This document shows, piece after piece, positions 1-10,244 of a stretch of 64,000 bases of DNA; the stretch's first letter is position 1; every line of letters starts with the position of its first letter. The position numbers and the translations under genes were made by a program. The notes beneath the pieces were generated by a model. The model had not been told where the DNA came from. It saw only the letters and a program-made list of their open reading frames with translations, and made no database searches. This DNA comes from Microbacterium sp. Au-Mic1 (GTDB taxonomy: Bacteria > Actinomycetota > Actinomycetes > Actinomycetales > Microbacteriaceae), in assembly GCF_021341785.1 (NCBI RefSeq), contig NZ_JAJTTF010000001.1, positions 248,001 to 312,000 on the forward strand, given 5' to 3'.

Positions 1-1733
<1,733 letters not shown>

Positions 1734-1753
1734 GCCCCGCGCGCGAAGCACTC

Positions 1754-1765
1754 CCCCCTTGGGGG
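1754..1765 (+). terminator. Weak C/G hairpin after lepA
   Basis: CCCC-CTTG-GGGG directly after lepA, nested in a wider CTCCCC...GGGGAG pairing (1751-1780). There is no T run, so termination is only a guess. Confidence 0.25.
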
Positions 1766-1807
1766 AACCTGGGTGGGGAGCCGGGACCAGCAAGTAGGGT
1801 GGTTGAC

Positions 1808-2458
1808 ATGCGTCGCGGGACATTCCGAGAAGGAACGGTGGATTATGCCGCCGTGGGCGCGACCCACGCGCCCGACCTGATGCAGTATCCGCCGGAGCGG
1901 AGCATCCCCGCCGAGGAGTCCTGGCGGCTCGGCAGCGGCGAGGAGCGGTTCCGCACCGCCGGTGACGCCCTGCTGGCCTGGACGGCACAGCGTGCGGCGG
2001 GTCTCCAGCTCACGGATGTGCGCCCTGCCGCGAGCCCCGGGTACGCCGGGGTCAGCTTCGATGCGGAGGGCGCCCCGATCGCTCCGAGTCGCACCGAGGT
2101 CGAGCCGCGCTACGACGAGGACGGCACGCCGTGGGTGGGCCCCGGGATGACGCTCAAGCTGCACGGGCGGGTGTCCGGCATGCGCGCGGACGCCGAACTG
2201 CGCGTGATCTCGGTGACCGAGCAGACGCACCGGATCGGCTTCGTGCTGGGCACGGTCGCAGGATCCGTCGTGAGCGGCGAGGAGTCCTTCGACATCGAGT
2301 GGAACGACGCCGACGAGGTGTGGTTCACTGTGCGCGCCTTCGACCGCCCGAACAGCTTCCTGTACCGCAGCTTCCCGTATCTGGTGAAGCGCCGCCGCCG
2401 CGAGCTGTTCGCCCGGTATCTGCGGGCGATCTCCCCGCTGTACGCGACGCCCGTCTGA
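1808..2458 (+). CDS. DUF1990 family protein
   Basis: 216-residue protein matching the DUF1990 family (YndB-like single-domain proteins of unknown role). Typical features are the N-terminal RRGTF, the YAAVGATHAPDLMQYPP segment, repeated GVSFDAEG-like strands and the C-terminal basic patch VKRRRRELFARYLRAI. I chose ATG at 1808 because a -10-like TAGGGT (1795-1800) ends 7 nt before it, which predicts a leaderless mRNA; it also restores the family N-terminus. GTG at 1799 overlaps that -10 hexamer. GTG at 1838 has a GAGAAGGA Shine-Dalgarno and is a credible alternative. No catalytic residues can be named. It sits alone between lepA and hemW and ends 30 nt before hemW. Confidence 0.85.
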   Translation: MRRGTFREGTVDYAAVGATHAPDLMQYPPERSIPAEESWRLGSGEERFRTAGDALLAWTAQRAAGLQLTDVRPAASPGYAGVSFDAEGAPIAPSRTEVEPRYDEDGTPWVGPGMTLKLHGRVSGMRADAELRVISVTEQTHRIGFVLGTVAGSVVSGEESFDIEWNDADEVWFTVRAFDRPNSFLYRSFPYLVKRRRRELFARYLRAISPLYATPV

Positions 2459-2488
2459 TGGGTGCGTGCTGATGGGGAGGACGGCCTG

Positions 2489-3724
2489 ATGGCCGGCCCC
2501 CTCCCGCTCGGGGACCCGGCCCCTTCGGACGGCCGGCTGCCCGCCGATCTGCGGATCGATCCGGATGCGCCGTTCTCCGCGTATCTGCACGTGCCCTTCT
2601 GCCGCGTGCGCTGCGGCTACTGCGATTTCAACACCTACACGGCTTCCGAGCTGCGTGGGGCACGTCAGGACGCGTACGCCGACACGCTGATCCAGGAGAT
2701 CGACCTCGCGCGCGGCGTGCTCGCCGAACGGGGTGCCCTGCGTCCGCTGAGCACCGTGTTCTTCGGAGGCGGCACGCCGACGTTGCTGCCGGCGGGCGAC
2801 CTCGGCCGCATGCTCGGCGCCGTCATCGGTGCGTTCGGCATCGCCGATGGCGCCGAGGTGACGGTCGAGGCCAACCCCGATACGGTGACGGCCGAGGTCG
2901 CCGAGGAGCTCGCGGCAGCCGGGGTGACGCGGATGTCGATCGGCATGCAGTCCGCGGTGCCGCACGTGCTGGCGGCGCTCGACCGCACGCACCGGCCGGA
3001 GAACGTGCGCACCGCCGTCGAGGCTGCCCGGGTCGCGGGGCTCGCGGTCAGCGTCGATCTCATCTACGGCGCACCGGGGGAGTCGCTGGAGGACTGGCGC
3101 TCCTCGCTGACGACCGCGATCGATCTGGATCCGGATCACATCTCCGCGTATGCGCTGATCATCGAGGACGGTACCAAGCTCGCGCGTCAGATCCGCCGCG
3201 GGGAGGTGCCCGCTCCGGACGACGACCTGCAGGCCGACATGTACGAGCTCGCCGACGCCCTGCTGGGCGAGGCCGGGTTCGACTGGTACGAGGTGAGCAA
3301 CTGGGCTCGTCGACCGTCGGACCTCGGCGGCGCGGACCAGCGCTCGCGGCACAACATGGCGTACTGGCGCGGCACGGACTGGTGGGGCTTCGGGCCCGGT
3401 GCGCACAGCCACGTCGCCGGACTGCGGTGGTGGAACGTGAAGCACCCCGCGGCGTATGCGCAGCGGCTGGCTGCGGGGGAGTCTCCGGCCGCAGGCACCG
3501 AGCGGCCCGACGCCGAGGCCGCGCAACTGGAGCGGATCCTGCTGCGCTCGCGTATGGCGGAGGGCATGCCGTTGGATGCGATCGCAGCCGACGCCCGCAC
3601 CAGGGTCGCAGGGCTGATCGCGGACGGCCTCGTCGAGGCCGTTCCCGCATTGCGCGGCACGCTCGTGCTCACGCTGCGCGGACGGCTGCTCGCCGATGCC
3701 GTGGTGCGCGCCCTGACCGATTGA
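2489..3724 (+). CDS. hemW: Radical SAM heme chaperone HemW
   Basis: 411-residue radical SAM protein that binds heme and delivers it to target proteins; formerly misnamed oxygen-independent coproporphyrinogen oxidase-like. The 4Fe-4S motif is CRVRCGYC (Cys 38, 42, 45). It is followed by the SAM-binding GGGTP segment (FFGGGTPTLL) and the HemW signature HNMAYW plus GFGPGAHS. The HemN-specific first-cysteine extension is absent, which separates it from true HemN. ATG at 2489 was preferred over GTG at 2462 because GGGGAGG (2474-2480) lies 8 nt upstream. HemW upstream of hrcA-dnaJ is a common actinobacterial arrangement, here interrupted by an esterase on the other strand. Confidence 0.95.
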   Translation: MAGPLPLGDPAPSDGRLPADLRIDPDAPFSAYLHVPFCRVRCGYCDFNTYTASELRGARQDAYADTLIQEIDLARGVLAERGALRPLSTVFFGGGTPTLLPAGDLGRMLGAVIGAFGIADGAEVTVEANPDTVTAEVAEELAAAGVTRMSIGMQSAVPHVLAALDRTHRPENVRTAVEAARVAGLAVSVDLIYGAPGESLEDWRSSLTTAIDLDPDHISAYALIIEDGTKLARQIRRGEVPAPDDDLQADMYELADALLGEAGFDWYEVSNWARRPSDLGGADQRSRHNMAYWRGTDWWGFGPGAHSHVAGLRWWNVKHPAAYAQRLAAGESPAAGTERPDAEAAQLERILLRSRMAEGMPLDAIAADARTRVAGLIADGLVEAVPALRGTLVLTLRGRLLADAVVRALTD

Positions 3725-3736
3725 GGCCTGCGCCGG

Positions 3737-3807
3737 CTGCAGGATCCCGCGACGGGTGCACGATCAATCCGGTCGTTGGGTCCTGCCGCCGTCGCGCGGT
3801 CCTGCGG
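3737..3807. terminator. Long imperfect inverted repeat between convergent genes
   Basis: GCAGGATCCCGCGACGG (3739-3755) faces CCGTCGCGCGGTCCTGC (3789-3805) across a 33-nt loop, with one mismatch and one G-U pair. It sits exactly in the gap between hemW (+) and the esterase (-), so it probably serves as a two-way terminator. There is no T run. Confidence 0.5.
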
Positions 3808-3852
3808 ACATCGCGTCGCAGCAGTCTCCAGCGGTCGGTGCCAGGAGCGCGT

Positions 3853-5289
3853 TCAGTCCCGGAGTGAGGGGAGCAGGTCCACCACGGCGGTCCGCCGTTG
3901 CGGGCCGATCACGGGCTCGTCGCCCGCACCGTCGAACAGCGCTGCCGTGCGCTGCGCATCGAAGACCGGCCAGCCGGGATCCCCGTCGCGGATGAAGCGC
4001 ACCCAGGCGTCGTGCATCGCAGTGGCGAGCGGCTGCGGGGGTGCAGCGCCGGCGATCTTGGCGCTCTCCGGGTCGTGCAGCCGGTCGAACACGAACGGGA
4101 TCTCCAGGGCGTGCGCGGCGCGCAGGTCGCGCACCGGGCTCGGCCACGAGAACTCGTACAGGAACGTCGGCGCGGTGCGGGCGCGGGCGACCCTGGTGGC
4201 CGGCGCGCGCAGCAGCAGGTCTGTCGCAAGCTGGCCGAACACCTCTCCGGTGCTCGCGCCGGGGTGGTCGGCGCGCACCGCCCTGGCGGCCGCGGCGGGT
4301 ATCCGGAGAGCGAGGCGGGCGAGCAGGAGCTTCGACGGCCGGATCGCGGCGAGCGCGTCCGGCGGGAACCAGAGGCGGTACTCGTCGGTGTTGGCGCCGA
4401 TCAGCACGGGCACGTCCCCGTCGACGAGCGCCTCATGCGGCGACTGCGGCAGCGAATCGGGATCCTGAACGAGCTGGAAGCCCGGGGCACCGCCGAGCGG
4501 GGAGGACCCGGCGGACTGGGCGCGCCTCGCCTCGAGCAGGGCGTCCGGAGCGATGGATGCGAAACCCTCGCGCGTCGCCGCGACGCCGAGGCGTTTCGCG
4601 AGCTGGCGGGTCACTCTTCCTCCGCGTTGCGGGGTCTGAGCGTCGAGCGGACCCGACTGGACGATCCCGCCGCGCACCAGGGCCCTGGTGTCCGGCCGGG
4701 AGAGCAGCGCGGCGACGAGTGCGCCGCCCGCGGACTCGCCCATGAGCGTGATCCGGCTCGGATCGCCGCCGAACGCGGCGATCTCGTCCCGCACCCAGTG
4801 CAGGGCGGCGGCGACGTCCTGCAGACCCAGATTGCGCGGCGCATCCTCGAGCACCGAGAAGCCCTCCGATCCCAGGCGGTAGCCGACGCTGACGAACACC
4901 ACGCCGTCCCGTGCGAAGGCCGTGCCGTCGTACATCGACAGCGCCGCCGTGCCGCGCTCCAGCGCGCCGCCGTGGATCCACAGCACGACGGGGGCCGCGC
5001 TCGCGTCGGCCGGGGCCCAGACGTTCGCCGTGAGGATGTCGTCGCCGTCGATGCGGACGCTGCCCAGGATCTCCGCGGTGGCGCCCGCATAGGGCAGCTG
5101 CGGCGCCGTCGGGCCGAACTCCCCGGCGTCGCGCGGTGCGGACCACGGCTCCGGCGGCTGCGGGGAGCGGAAACGGTGTCCGCCGAAGGGCGGTGCGGCA
5201 TAGGGCACGCCGAGATAGCGGTCGATGCCGTCGCTGCGTCGGCCGATCAGCTCGCCGGAGGAGATCCTGGTACGCGCGTCCTGACTCAT
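3853..5289 (-). CDS. Type-B carboxylesterase (PnbA-like)
   Basis: 478-residue alpha/beta-hydrolase of the carboxylesterase/lipase family that hydrolyses carboxylic esters; the substrate is not predictable. Visible signatures are the N-terminal YLGVPYAAPPFGGHRF, the oxyanion-hole segment VLWIHGGALERG and the nucleophile elbow GESAGGAL with the catalytic Ser. A Glu/Asp in the TDEYRLW region and a His in the C-terminal third probably complete the triad. No signal peptide is seen, so it is probably cytoplasmic. ATG at 5289 was taken over GTG at 5295 because a -10-like TAGGAT (5301-5296) ends 6 nt before it, predicting a leaderless transcript. It is divergent from hrcA. No neighbour indicates a pathway. 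Confidence 0.9.
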   Translation of the reverse strand: MSQDARTRISSGELIGRRSDGIDRYLGVPYAAPPFGGHRFRSPQPPEPWSAPRDAGEFGPTAPQLPYAGATAEILGSVRIDGDDILTANVWAPADASAAPVVLWIHGGALERGTAALSMYDGTAFARDGVVFVSVGYRLGSEGFSVLEDAPRNLGLQDVAAALHWVRDEIAAFGGDPSRITLMGESAGGALVAALLSRPDTRALVRGGIVQSGPLDAQTPQRGGRVTRQLAKRLGVAATREGFASIAPDALLEARRAQSAGSSPLGGAPGFQLVQDPDSLPQSPHEALVDGDVPVLIGANTDEYRLWFPPDALAAIRPSKLLLARLALRIPAAAARAVRADHPGASTGEVFGQLATDLLLRAPATRVARARTAPTFLYEFSWPSPVRDLRAAHALEIPFVFDRLHDPESAKIAGAAPPQPLATAMHDAWVRFIRDGDPGWPVFDAQRTAALFDGAGDEPVIGPQRRTAVVDLLPSLRD

Positions 5290-5346
5290 GGCCACATCCT
5301 AGGGAGTGTCGCATCCTCGGCCCGCTCCCGGCCCGGCAGGATAGGA

Positions 5347-5373
5347 TTGGCACTCAGGTCGCACGAGTGCCAA
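5347..5373. promoter_or_regulatory. CIRCE operator for HrcA
   Basis: Perfect inverted repeat TTGGCACTC-N9-GAGTGCCAA. This is the CIRCE element (consensus TTAGCACTC-N9-GAGTGCTAA) with one symmetric base change. It lies 15 nt before the hrcA start and abuts a -10-like TAGGAT (5342-5347), so bound HrcA would block transcription of its own operon. Heat derepression is established for this operator class. Confidence 0.95.
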
Positions 5374-5388
5374 CGGTGAGGAGGAGCG

Positions 5389-6423
5389 ATGGTCTCAGAA
5401 CGCGGACTCCAGGTGCTCCGCGCCATCGTCGAGGACTACGTGGAGACGAACGAGCCGGTCGGCAGCAAGTCGATCGTGGAGCGGCACGCGTTCGGCGTGT
5501 CCGCGGCCACGATCCGCAACGACATGGCCCAGCTCGAGGATGAGGACCTCATCGCGGCGCCGCACACGTCATCGGGGCGGGTGCCGACCGACAAGGGCTA
5601 CCGCGTCTTCGTCGATCACCTCGCTCAGGTGCGACCGCTCTCGGCGGCTCAGCGCAGCGCGATCACGGCCTTCCTCGCGGATCCCGCCGATCTCGACGAT
5701 CTCATGGTGCGCACGGTGCGCGTGCTGACGCGCCTCACCGGACAGGTCGCGCTCGCGCAGTACCCGTCCTTCGCCCGTGCCCACGTCACGCACGTCGAGC
5801 TCGTGGCCCTCGGTCCCAGCCGGCTGCTGATCGTGCTGGTCACCGACGCCGGCGGGGTGTCGCAGCGCATCGTGCCGCTGCCGGTCGAGCTCGACGAGGC
5901 CGAGCTCGCCGTGCTCCGCGCAGTCATCACGGAGCTGCTGACCGGACGCTCCGTGCGGCGCGGCGCCGAGCGCGTGGAGGCGGCGGCGGACACGTCGTAC
6001 GGCCCCCGCATCGATGCGGCCCGGGGCACTCTGCTGCGGGCCGTGGCCGAGGAGCTCGCGGAGTTCCGTCAGGAGCGGCTGGTGATGGCGGGAGCGGCGA
6101 CCCTGGCCCGCCGCGAGCACGACTTCCGCGGCAGCATCCATCCGCTCCTCGAGGCCATCGAGGAGCAGGTCACGCTGCTGCGCCTGATGAGCGAGATGCA
6201 CGTCGACGAGCACGGACTCGCGGCGAGCATCGGCACGGAGAACGCCGCGTTCGGCCTCGGCGAGGCCTCGATCGTGGCGAGCGATTACCTGACGCACGGC
6301 GGTACCGCACGCGTAGGCGTGATGGGGCCGACCCGCATGGACTATCCGAGCAACCTCGCGGCGGCGCGGGCCGTGGCCCGCTACCTGTCGCAGTTGCTCG
6401 AAGAGGATGAGACCGGCCGCTGA
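5389..6423 (+). CDS. hrcA: Heat-inducible transcription repressor HrcA
   Basis: 344-residue repressor of class I heat-shock genes; it binds CIRCE and needs GroE for folding. The N-terminal winged helix spans residues 1-80, with [25 protein letters not shown] and the conserved [12 protein letters not shown]. The rest is the GAF-like and dimerisation region. The ATG has GAGGAGG 4-10 nt upstream. The CIRCE site in its own leader shows autoregulation. dnaJ follows after 46 nt in the same direction, the hrcA-dnaJ2 pairing typical of Actinobacteria, while dnaK-grpE-dnaJ1 would be elsewhere. Length is normal for the family. Confidence 0.97.
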   Translation: MVSERGLQVLRAIVEDYVETNEPVGSKSIVERHAFGVSAATIRNDMAQLEDEDLIAAPHTSSGRVPTDKGYRVFVDHLAQVRPLSAAQRSAITAFLADPADLDDLMVRTVRVLTRLTGQVALAQYPSFARAHVTHVELVALGPSRLLIVLVTDAGGVSQRIVPLPVELDEAELAVLRAVITELLTGRSVRRGAERVEAAADTSYGPRIDAARGTLLRAVAEELAEFRQERLVMAGAATLARREHDFRGSIHPLLEAIEEQVTLLRLMSEMHVDEHGLAASIGTENAAFGLGEASIVASDYLTHGGTARVGVMGPTRMDYPSNLAAARAVARYLSQLLEEDETGR

Positions 6424-6469
6424 TCGGCCGCACGAACACGCATGCCGCCGATGGCGGCCCGGAAAGGCG

Positions 6470-7579
6470 ATGGTGACGGATCACTACGAGGTCCTCGGCG
6501 TCTCGCGCGATGCGAGCGAGGACGAGATCAAGAAGGCGTACCGGCGGCTCGCACGTCAGCTTCACCCCGACGTGAACCCCAGCGAGGACGCGGCGGAGCG
6601 CTTCAAGCTCGTCACGCACGCGTACGACGTGCTGAGCGACGCCGACTCGCGACGCCGCTACGACATGGGCGGCGACCAGAACGGCAACGGCGGCTTCGGA
6701 GGGTTCGGCGGATTCGGCGACATCTTCGAGACCTTCTTCGGCGGCGGAGGGGCGCGCGCGGCACGTCCTCGTTCGCGCCGGGAGCGCGGGCAGGACGCCC
6801 TGGTCCGTGTCACTCTCGAGCTCGGCGACGTCGTGTTCGGGGTGCACCGCGATATCGAGGTGGACACGGCGGTGCTCTGCGAGACCTGTCAGGGATCCTG
6901 CTGCCAGGAAGGCACCTCGCCGGTCACCTGCGACATCTGCGGCGGATCCGGCCACGTGCAGCAGCAGGTGCGCAGCCTCCTCGGCAACGTCATCACCACC
7001 GCGCCCTGTGGATCCTGCGAGGGCTTCGGCACGACGATCCCGTTCCCGTGCCAGACCTGCAACGGCCAGGGACGGGTGCGCTCGCGCCGCACGGTCGGGC
7101 TCGACATCCCTGCCGGCGTCGAGACGGGCCTGCGCCTGCAGCTGCCCGGATCCGGCGAGGTCGGCCGGGCGGGAGGACCGAACGGCGATCTGTACGTCGA
7201 GGTGACCGTCTCCCCGCACGCCCGCTTCAGCCGCGACGGCGATGACCTGCTCGCGACGCTCGAAGTGGCCATGAGCGACGCGATCCTCGGAGCGACGACG
7301 ACCATCGAGTCGCTCGACGGGCCCGTCGACCTGGAGATCCGTCAGGGCCTGCAGTCGGGCGACGTGCTGACGATCAAGGGTCGCGGCGTGACGCCGTTGC
7401 GCGGAACCCAGCGCGGCGACCTGCGTGTGGGCGTCCAGGTGCTCACGCCGACCAAGCTCGACCACAAGGAGCGCCAGCTCATCGAGGACTTCGCCAAGCG
7501 CACCAAGGCGCCGGCGCCGAAGCTCGCCGAGTTCCATCAGGGGCTGTTCTCCAAGCTGCGCGACCGCTTCCGGGGCTGA
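6470..7579 (+). CDS. dnaJ: Molecular chaperone DnaJ (hrcA-linked DnaJ2)
   Basis: 369-residue Hsp40 co-chaperone that stimulates DnaK ATPase and binds unfolded clients. The J domain is residues 1-70 with HPD in LHPDVNP. It is followed by a Gly/Phe-rich linker ([21 protein letters not shown]), a zinc-binding cysteine region and the two C-terminal beta domains. The zinc region has CETC, CDIC, CGSC and CQTC, but the first repeat reads [12 protein letters not shown] instead of CxxCxGxG, as I expect for actinobacterial DnaJ2. Start: ATG 6470 or GTG 6473. AAAGG at 6463-6467 is closer to the right spacing for the GTG, so the first residue is uncertain. It is probably co-transcribed with hrcA and thus under CIRCE control. 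Confidence 0.96.
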   Translation: MVTDHYEVLGVSRDASEDEIKKAYRRLARQLHPDVNPSEDAAERFKLVTHAYDVLSDADSRRRYDMGGDQNGNGGFGGFGGFGDIFETFFGGGGARAARPRSRRERGQDALVRVTLELGDVVFGVHRDIEVDTAVLCETCQGSCCQEGTSPVTCDICGGSGHVQQQVRSLLGNVITTAPCGSCEGFGTTIPFPCQTCNGQGRVRSRRTVGLDIPAGVETGLRLQLPGSGEVGRAGGPNGDLYVEVTVSPHARFSRDGDDLLATLEVAMSDAILGATTTIESLDGPVDLEIRQGLQSGDVLTIKGRGVTPLRGTQRGDLRVGVQVLTPTKLDHKERQLIEDFAKRTKAPAPKLAEFHQGLFSKLRDRFRG

Positions 7580-7585
7580 TCCGCG

Positions 7586-8314
7586 ATGGCCCTGCACTTC
7601 GTGACGCCCGATGCGACGGCGGCCTCGGCGGGTTCCGTCGTCGCCCTCACCGGTGCGGAGGCCAAGCACGCCGCCGTGGTGCGCCGGGTGCGGCTGGGCG
7701 AGCCGATCACGCTCGGCGACGGGTCGGGCGTCTGGCTCGAGGGCGAGGTCGCCTCGGCGGCGCCCGCTCTCGTCGAGGTGCGCATCCTCTCGCGCCGGGA
7801 GGAACCGAGGCCTGATCCGCGGATCCTGCTCGCACAGGCACTCGCCAAGGGCGATCGCGACGAACTCGCGGTGCAGGCGGCGTGCGAGCTCGGTGTCGAC
7901 GAGATCGTGCCGTGGCAGGCGACGCGCAGCGTCTCCCGGTGGGACGGCGCCAAGGCCGGGAAGGGCCGGGAGCGCTGGGCGAGCATCGTGCGCGAGGCCG
8001 CGAAGCAGGCGCACCGGGCCTGGATCCCGGAGGTCGCGGACGTCGAGACGACCGGAGACCTGGCCCGCCGCGCGGCGACGCAGCGCGTGCTGATCCTCGA
8101 TCCGACCGCGCCCGCGGCGCTGTCCGCCCTGATCCCGGACGAGCGCGACATCGTGCTGGTCGTGGGCCCGGAGGGTGGGATCGCCCCCGAGGAGATCGAG
8201 CGACTCGTCGCTGCCGGGGCGGAGCGCGTGCTGCTGGGCAGCACGGTGCTGCGCACCTCGACCGCGGGTCCCGCCGCGATCGCCGTGCTGAACGTGGCGC
8301 GCGGGCGCTGGTAG
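7586..8314 (+). CDS. rsmE: 16S rRNA (uracil1498-N3)-methyltransferase RsmE
   Basis: 242-residue SPOUT-class methyltransferase that methylates U1498 of 16S rRNA in the assembled 30S subunit. An N-terminal PUA-like domain (GAEAKHAAVVRRVRLGE) is followed by the SPOUT knot with VVGPEGGIAPEEIE and the SAM-binding loop LLGSTVLRTSTAGPAA. It starts 6 nt after dnaJ and is probably in the same transcript; the dnaJ-rsmE-HIT-phoH order is conserved in the phylum. No Shine-Dalgarno is obvious, so coupling to dnaJ translation is likely. Length is normal. Confidence 0.96.
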   Translation: MALHFVTPDATAASAGSVVALTGAEAKHAAVVRRVRLGEPITLGDGSGVWLEGEVASAAPALVEVRILSRREEPRPDPRILLAQALAKGDRDELAVQAACELGVDEIVPWQATRSVSRWDGAKAGKGRERWASIVREAAKQAHRAWIPEVADVETTGDLARRAATQRVLILDPTAPAALSALIPDERDIVLVVGPEGGIAPEEIERLVAAGAERVLLGSTVLRTSTAGPAAIAVLNVARGRW

Positions 8315-8351
8315 CAGACGCCCGCCGGCACGGCGCGGATAGACTGACTCC

Positions 8352-8699
8352 ATGAGCGAACCCTCGATCTTCACGCGCATCCTGAACGGGGAGATCCCCG
8401 GCGAGATCCTGCTGGAGACCGAGGACGTCTTCGCGATCCGCGACATCAACCCGCAGGCGCCGTTGCACGTGCTCGTGATCCCCAAGTCCGAGCAGTTCCG
8501 CGACGTCACCGAGCTCGCCGCGGGCGACCCGGGGCTCATGGCGAAGATGGTGGCCGCGGCGAAGGAGATCGCCGACGAGCACGCGAACGGCGAGTACCGC
8601 CTGATCTTCAACAACGGCGCGAGCGTCGCTCAATCCGTCTTCCACGTGCACGCCCATGTGCTCGGCAATCTCGAGGAGAACAAGCTCGTTGGCTTCTGA
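8352..8699 (+). CDS. HIT family purine nucleoside phosphoramidase (HinT-like)
   Basis: 115-residue histidine-triad hydrolase. HinT-type enzymes cleave AMP-lysine and other nucleoside phosphoramidates. The core runs from FTRILNGEIPGEI through NPQAPLHVLVIPK to the triad HVHAH at residues 98-102. A -10-like TAGACT (8340-8345) ends 6 nt before the ATG, so it can also be transcribed independently as a leaderless mRNA. Its 3' end overlaps the likely TTG start of phoH by 11 nt, which suggests translational coupling. The cellular substrate is not predictable. Confidence 0.93.
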   Translation: MSEPSIFTRILNGEIPGEILLETEDVFAIRDINPQAPLHVLVIPKSEQFRDVTELAAGDPGLMAKMVAAAKEIADEHANGEYRLIFNNGASVAQSVFHVHAHVLGNLEENKLVGF

Positions 8700-9783
8700 C
8701 GACACGGCCGAGGGCATGGCGCCCTCCCAGACCGTGACCTCCGCCCGCATCGAGGTGGACGGGGTCGCGATGGTGCAGCTGCTCGGGCCCCAGGATCGGC
8801 TGCTGCGCATGCTCGAGAAGGAGCACCCTGCGGTCGACGTGCTGGTGCGCGGCAACGAGGTCACCCTCACCGGTGAGCCCGCCGCCGTGCGCTCGGCCCA
8901 GAAGCTCGTGGACGAGCTCATCGAGCTGACCCGCTCCGGGCACGCCCTCGCCCCCAGCGACGTCGCCCAGTCCGCGCGCATGCTGGAGCGCGAGGGGGTC
9001 CGCCCGAGCGAGGTCCTCGGGGAGGCGATCCTGTCCACGCGCGGTCGGGTGATCCGGCCGAAGACACTCGGTCAGAAGGAGTACGTCGACGCGATCGACG
9101 AGAACACGATCGTCTTCGGCATCGGCCCCGCCGGAACGGGCAAGACCTACCTCGCGATGGCCAAGGCGGTGCAGGCCCTGCAGCGCAAGGAGGTCGAGCG
9201 GATCATCCTCACCCGCCCCGCCGTCGAGGCGGGGGAGCGGCTCGGGTTCCTTCCCGGCACGCTCACCGACAAGATCGATCCGTATCTGCGCCCGCTCTAC
9301 GACGCGCTGAACGAGATGATGGATCCCGAGATCGTCCCCAAGCTCATGGCGAGCGGCACGATCGAGGTCGCCCCGCTCGCGTACATGCGCGGCCGGACGC
9401 TGAACGACTCGTTCGTGGTGCTCGACGAGGCGCAGAACACCACGCCGGAGCAGATGAAGATGTTCCTCACCCGGCTCGGGTTCGGCACGCGCATGGTCGT
9501 CACGGGCGACATCACCCAGATCGATCTGCCGCAGGGGGCGTCCGGTCTCCGCGTGGTGACCCGGGTGCTGAAGGACATCGACGACATCCACTTCTCCCGG
9601 CTCACGAGCGACGACGTCGTGCGCCACTCGCTGGTCGGGCGCATCGTCGATGCGTACACCGAGTACGACGAGCAGCGCACGGCGGCCCGCACCGAGCGCG
9701 AGCAGGCGGCGGAGTTCGCCAACCGCGCGGGGCAGCAGCGCCCCGGACCCCGAGACCGCATGCCGAAACGAGGCCTGAAATGA
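8689..9783 (+). CDS. PhoH family ATPase (PhoL/YbeZ-like)
   Basis: 364-residue P-loop ATPase of the PhoH/YbeZ group, usually encoded beside ybeY and linked to RNA processing and ribosome maturation. Residues 1-110 form an N-terminal KH-like domain. Then come Walker A GPAGTGKTYLA and Walker B VVLDEAQNTTPEQMK. The C-terminal tail is basic and disordered (TEREQAAEFANRAGQQ). Start: TTG 8689 has GAGGAG 10 nt upstream and overlaps the HIT stop; ATG 8716 would give 355 residues. The stop overlaps the ybeY ATG as ATGA. The phoH name comes from phosphate-starvation work in E. coli, and no Pho box is visible here. Confidence 0.93.
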   Translation: MASDDTAEGMAPSQTVTSARIEVDGVAMVQLLGPQDRLLRMLEKEHPAVDVLVRGNEVTLTGEPAAVRSAQKLVDELIELTRSGHALAPSDVAQSARMLEREGVRPSEVLGEAILSTRGRVIRPKTLGQKEYVDAIDENTIVFGIGPAGTGKTYLAMAKAVQALQRKEVERIILTRPAVEAGERLGFLPGTLTDKIDPYLRPLYDALNEMMDPEIVPKLMASGTIEVAPLAYMRGRTLNDSFVVLDEAQNTTPEQMKMFLTRLGFGTRMVVTGDITQIDLPQGASGLRVVTRVLKDIDDIHFSRLTSDDVVRHSLVGRIVDAYTEYDEQRTAARTEREQAAEFANRAGQQRPGPRDRMPKRGLK

Positions 9784-10244
9784 TCGAGATCAACAACGAG
9801 TCGGCCATCGCGATCGACGAGACGGTGCTCCTGCGCCTCACCGAGCGCAACCTCGGCCAGCTCAACGTGAGCGCCGATGCCGACGTCGCGATCGTCCTCG
9901 TCGACGAGGGCGCCATGGAGGCGCTGCACGTCCAGTGGATGGACGAGCCCGGTCCCACGGACGTGCTGAGCTTCCCGATGGACGAGCTTCGTCCCGGCAC
10001 GATGGACCGCCCGACGCCGCCCGGGCTGCTCGGCGACATCGTGCTGTGCCCGCAGGTCGCAGAGGCCCAGGCCGCCACGGCCAAGCACACGCTCATGGAC
10101 GAGTTGATCCTGCTCACGACGCACGGGCTGCTGCACCTCCTGGGCTTCGATCACGCCGAGCCCGAGGACGAGAAGGAGATGTTCGGCCTGCAGCGCGAGC
10201 TCATCGCCGGCTTCGCCGCCGACGAGCGCTCCCACGGTCGATGA
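9780..10244 (+). CDS. ybeY: Endoribonuclease YbeY
   Basis: 154-residue zinc-dependent endoribonuclease needed for 16S rRNA 3'-end maturation and 70S quality control. The metal-binding motif is HGLLHLLGFDH with His 115, 119 and 125. The substrate-channel segment DEPGPTDVLSFPMDE is also typical. Its start overlaps the phoH stop and its stop overlaps the corC-like start, both as ATGA, so the three proteins should be translationally coupled. Length is normal for the family. Confidence 0.97.
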   Translation: MIEINNESAIAIDETVLLRLTERNLGQLNVSADADVAIVLVDEGAMEALHVQWMDEPGPTDVLSFPMDELRPGTMDRPTPPGLLGDIVLCPQVAEAQAATAKHTLMDELILLTTHGLLHLLGFDHAEPEDEKEMFGLQRELIAGFAADERSHGR

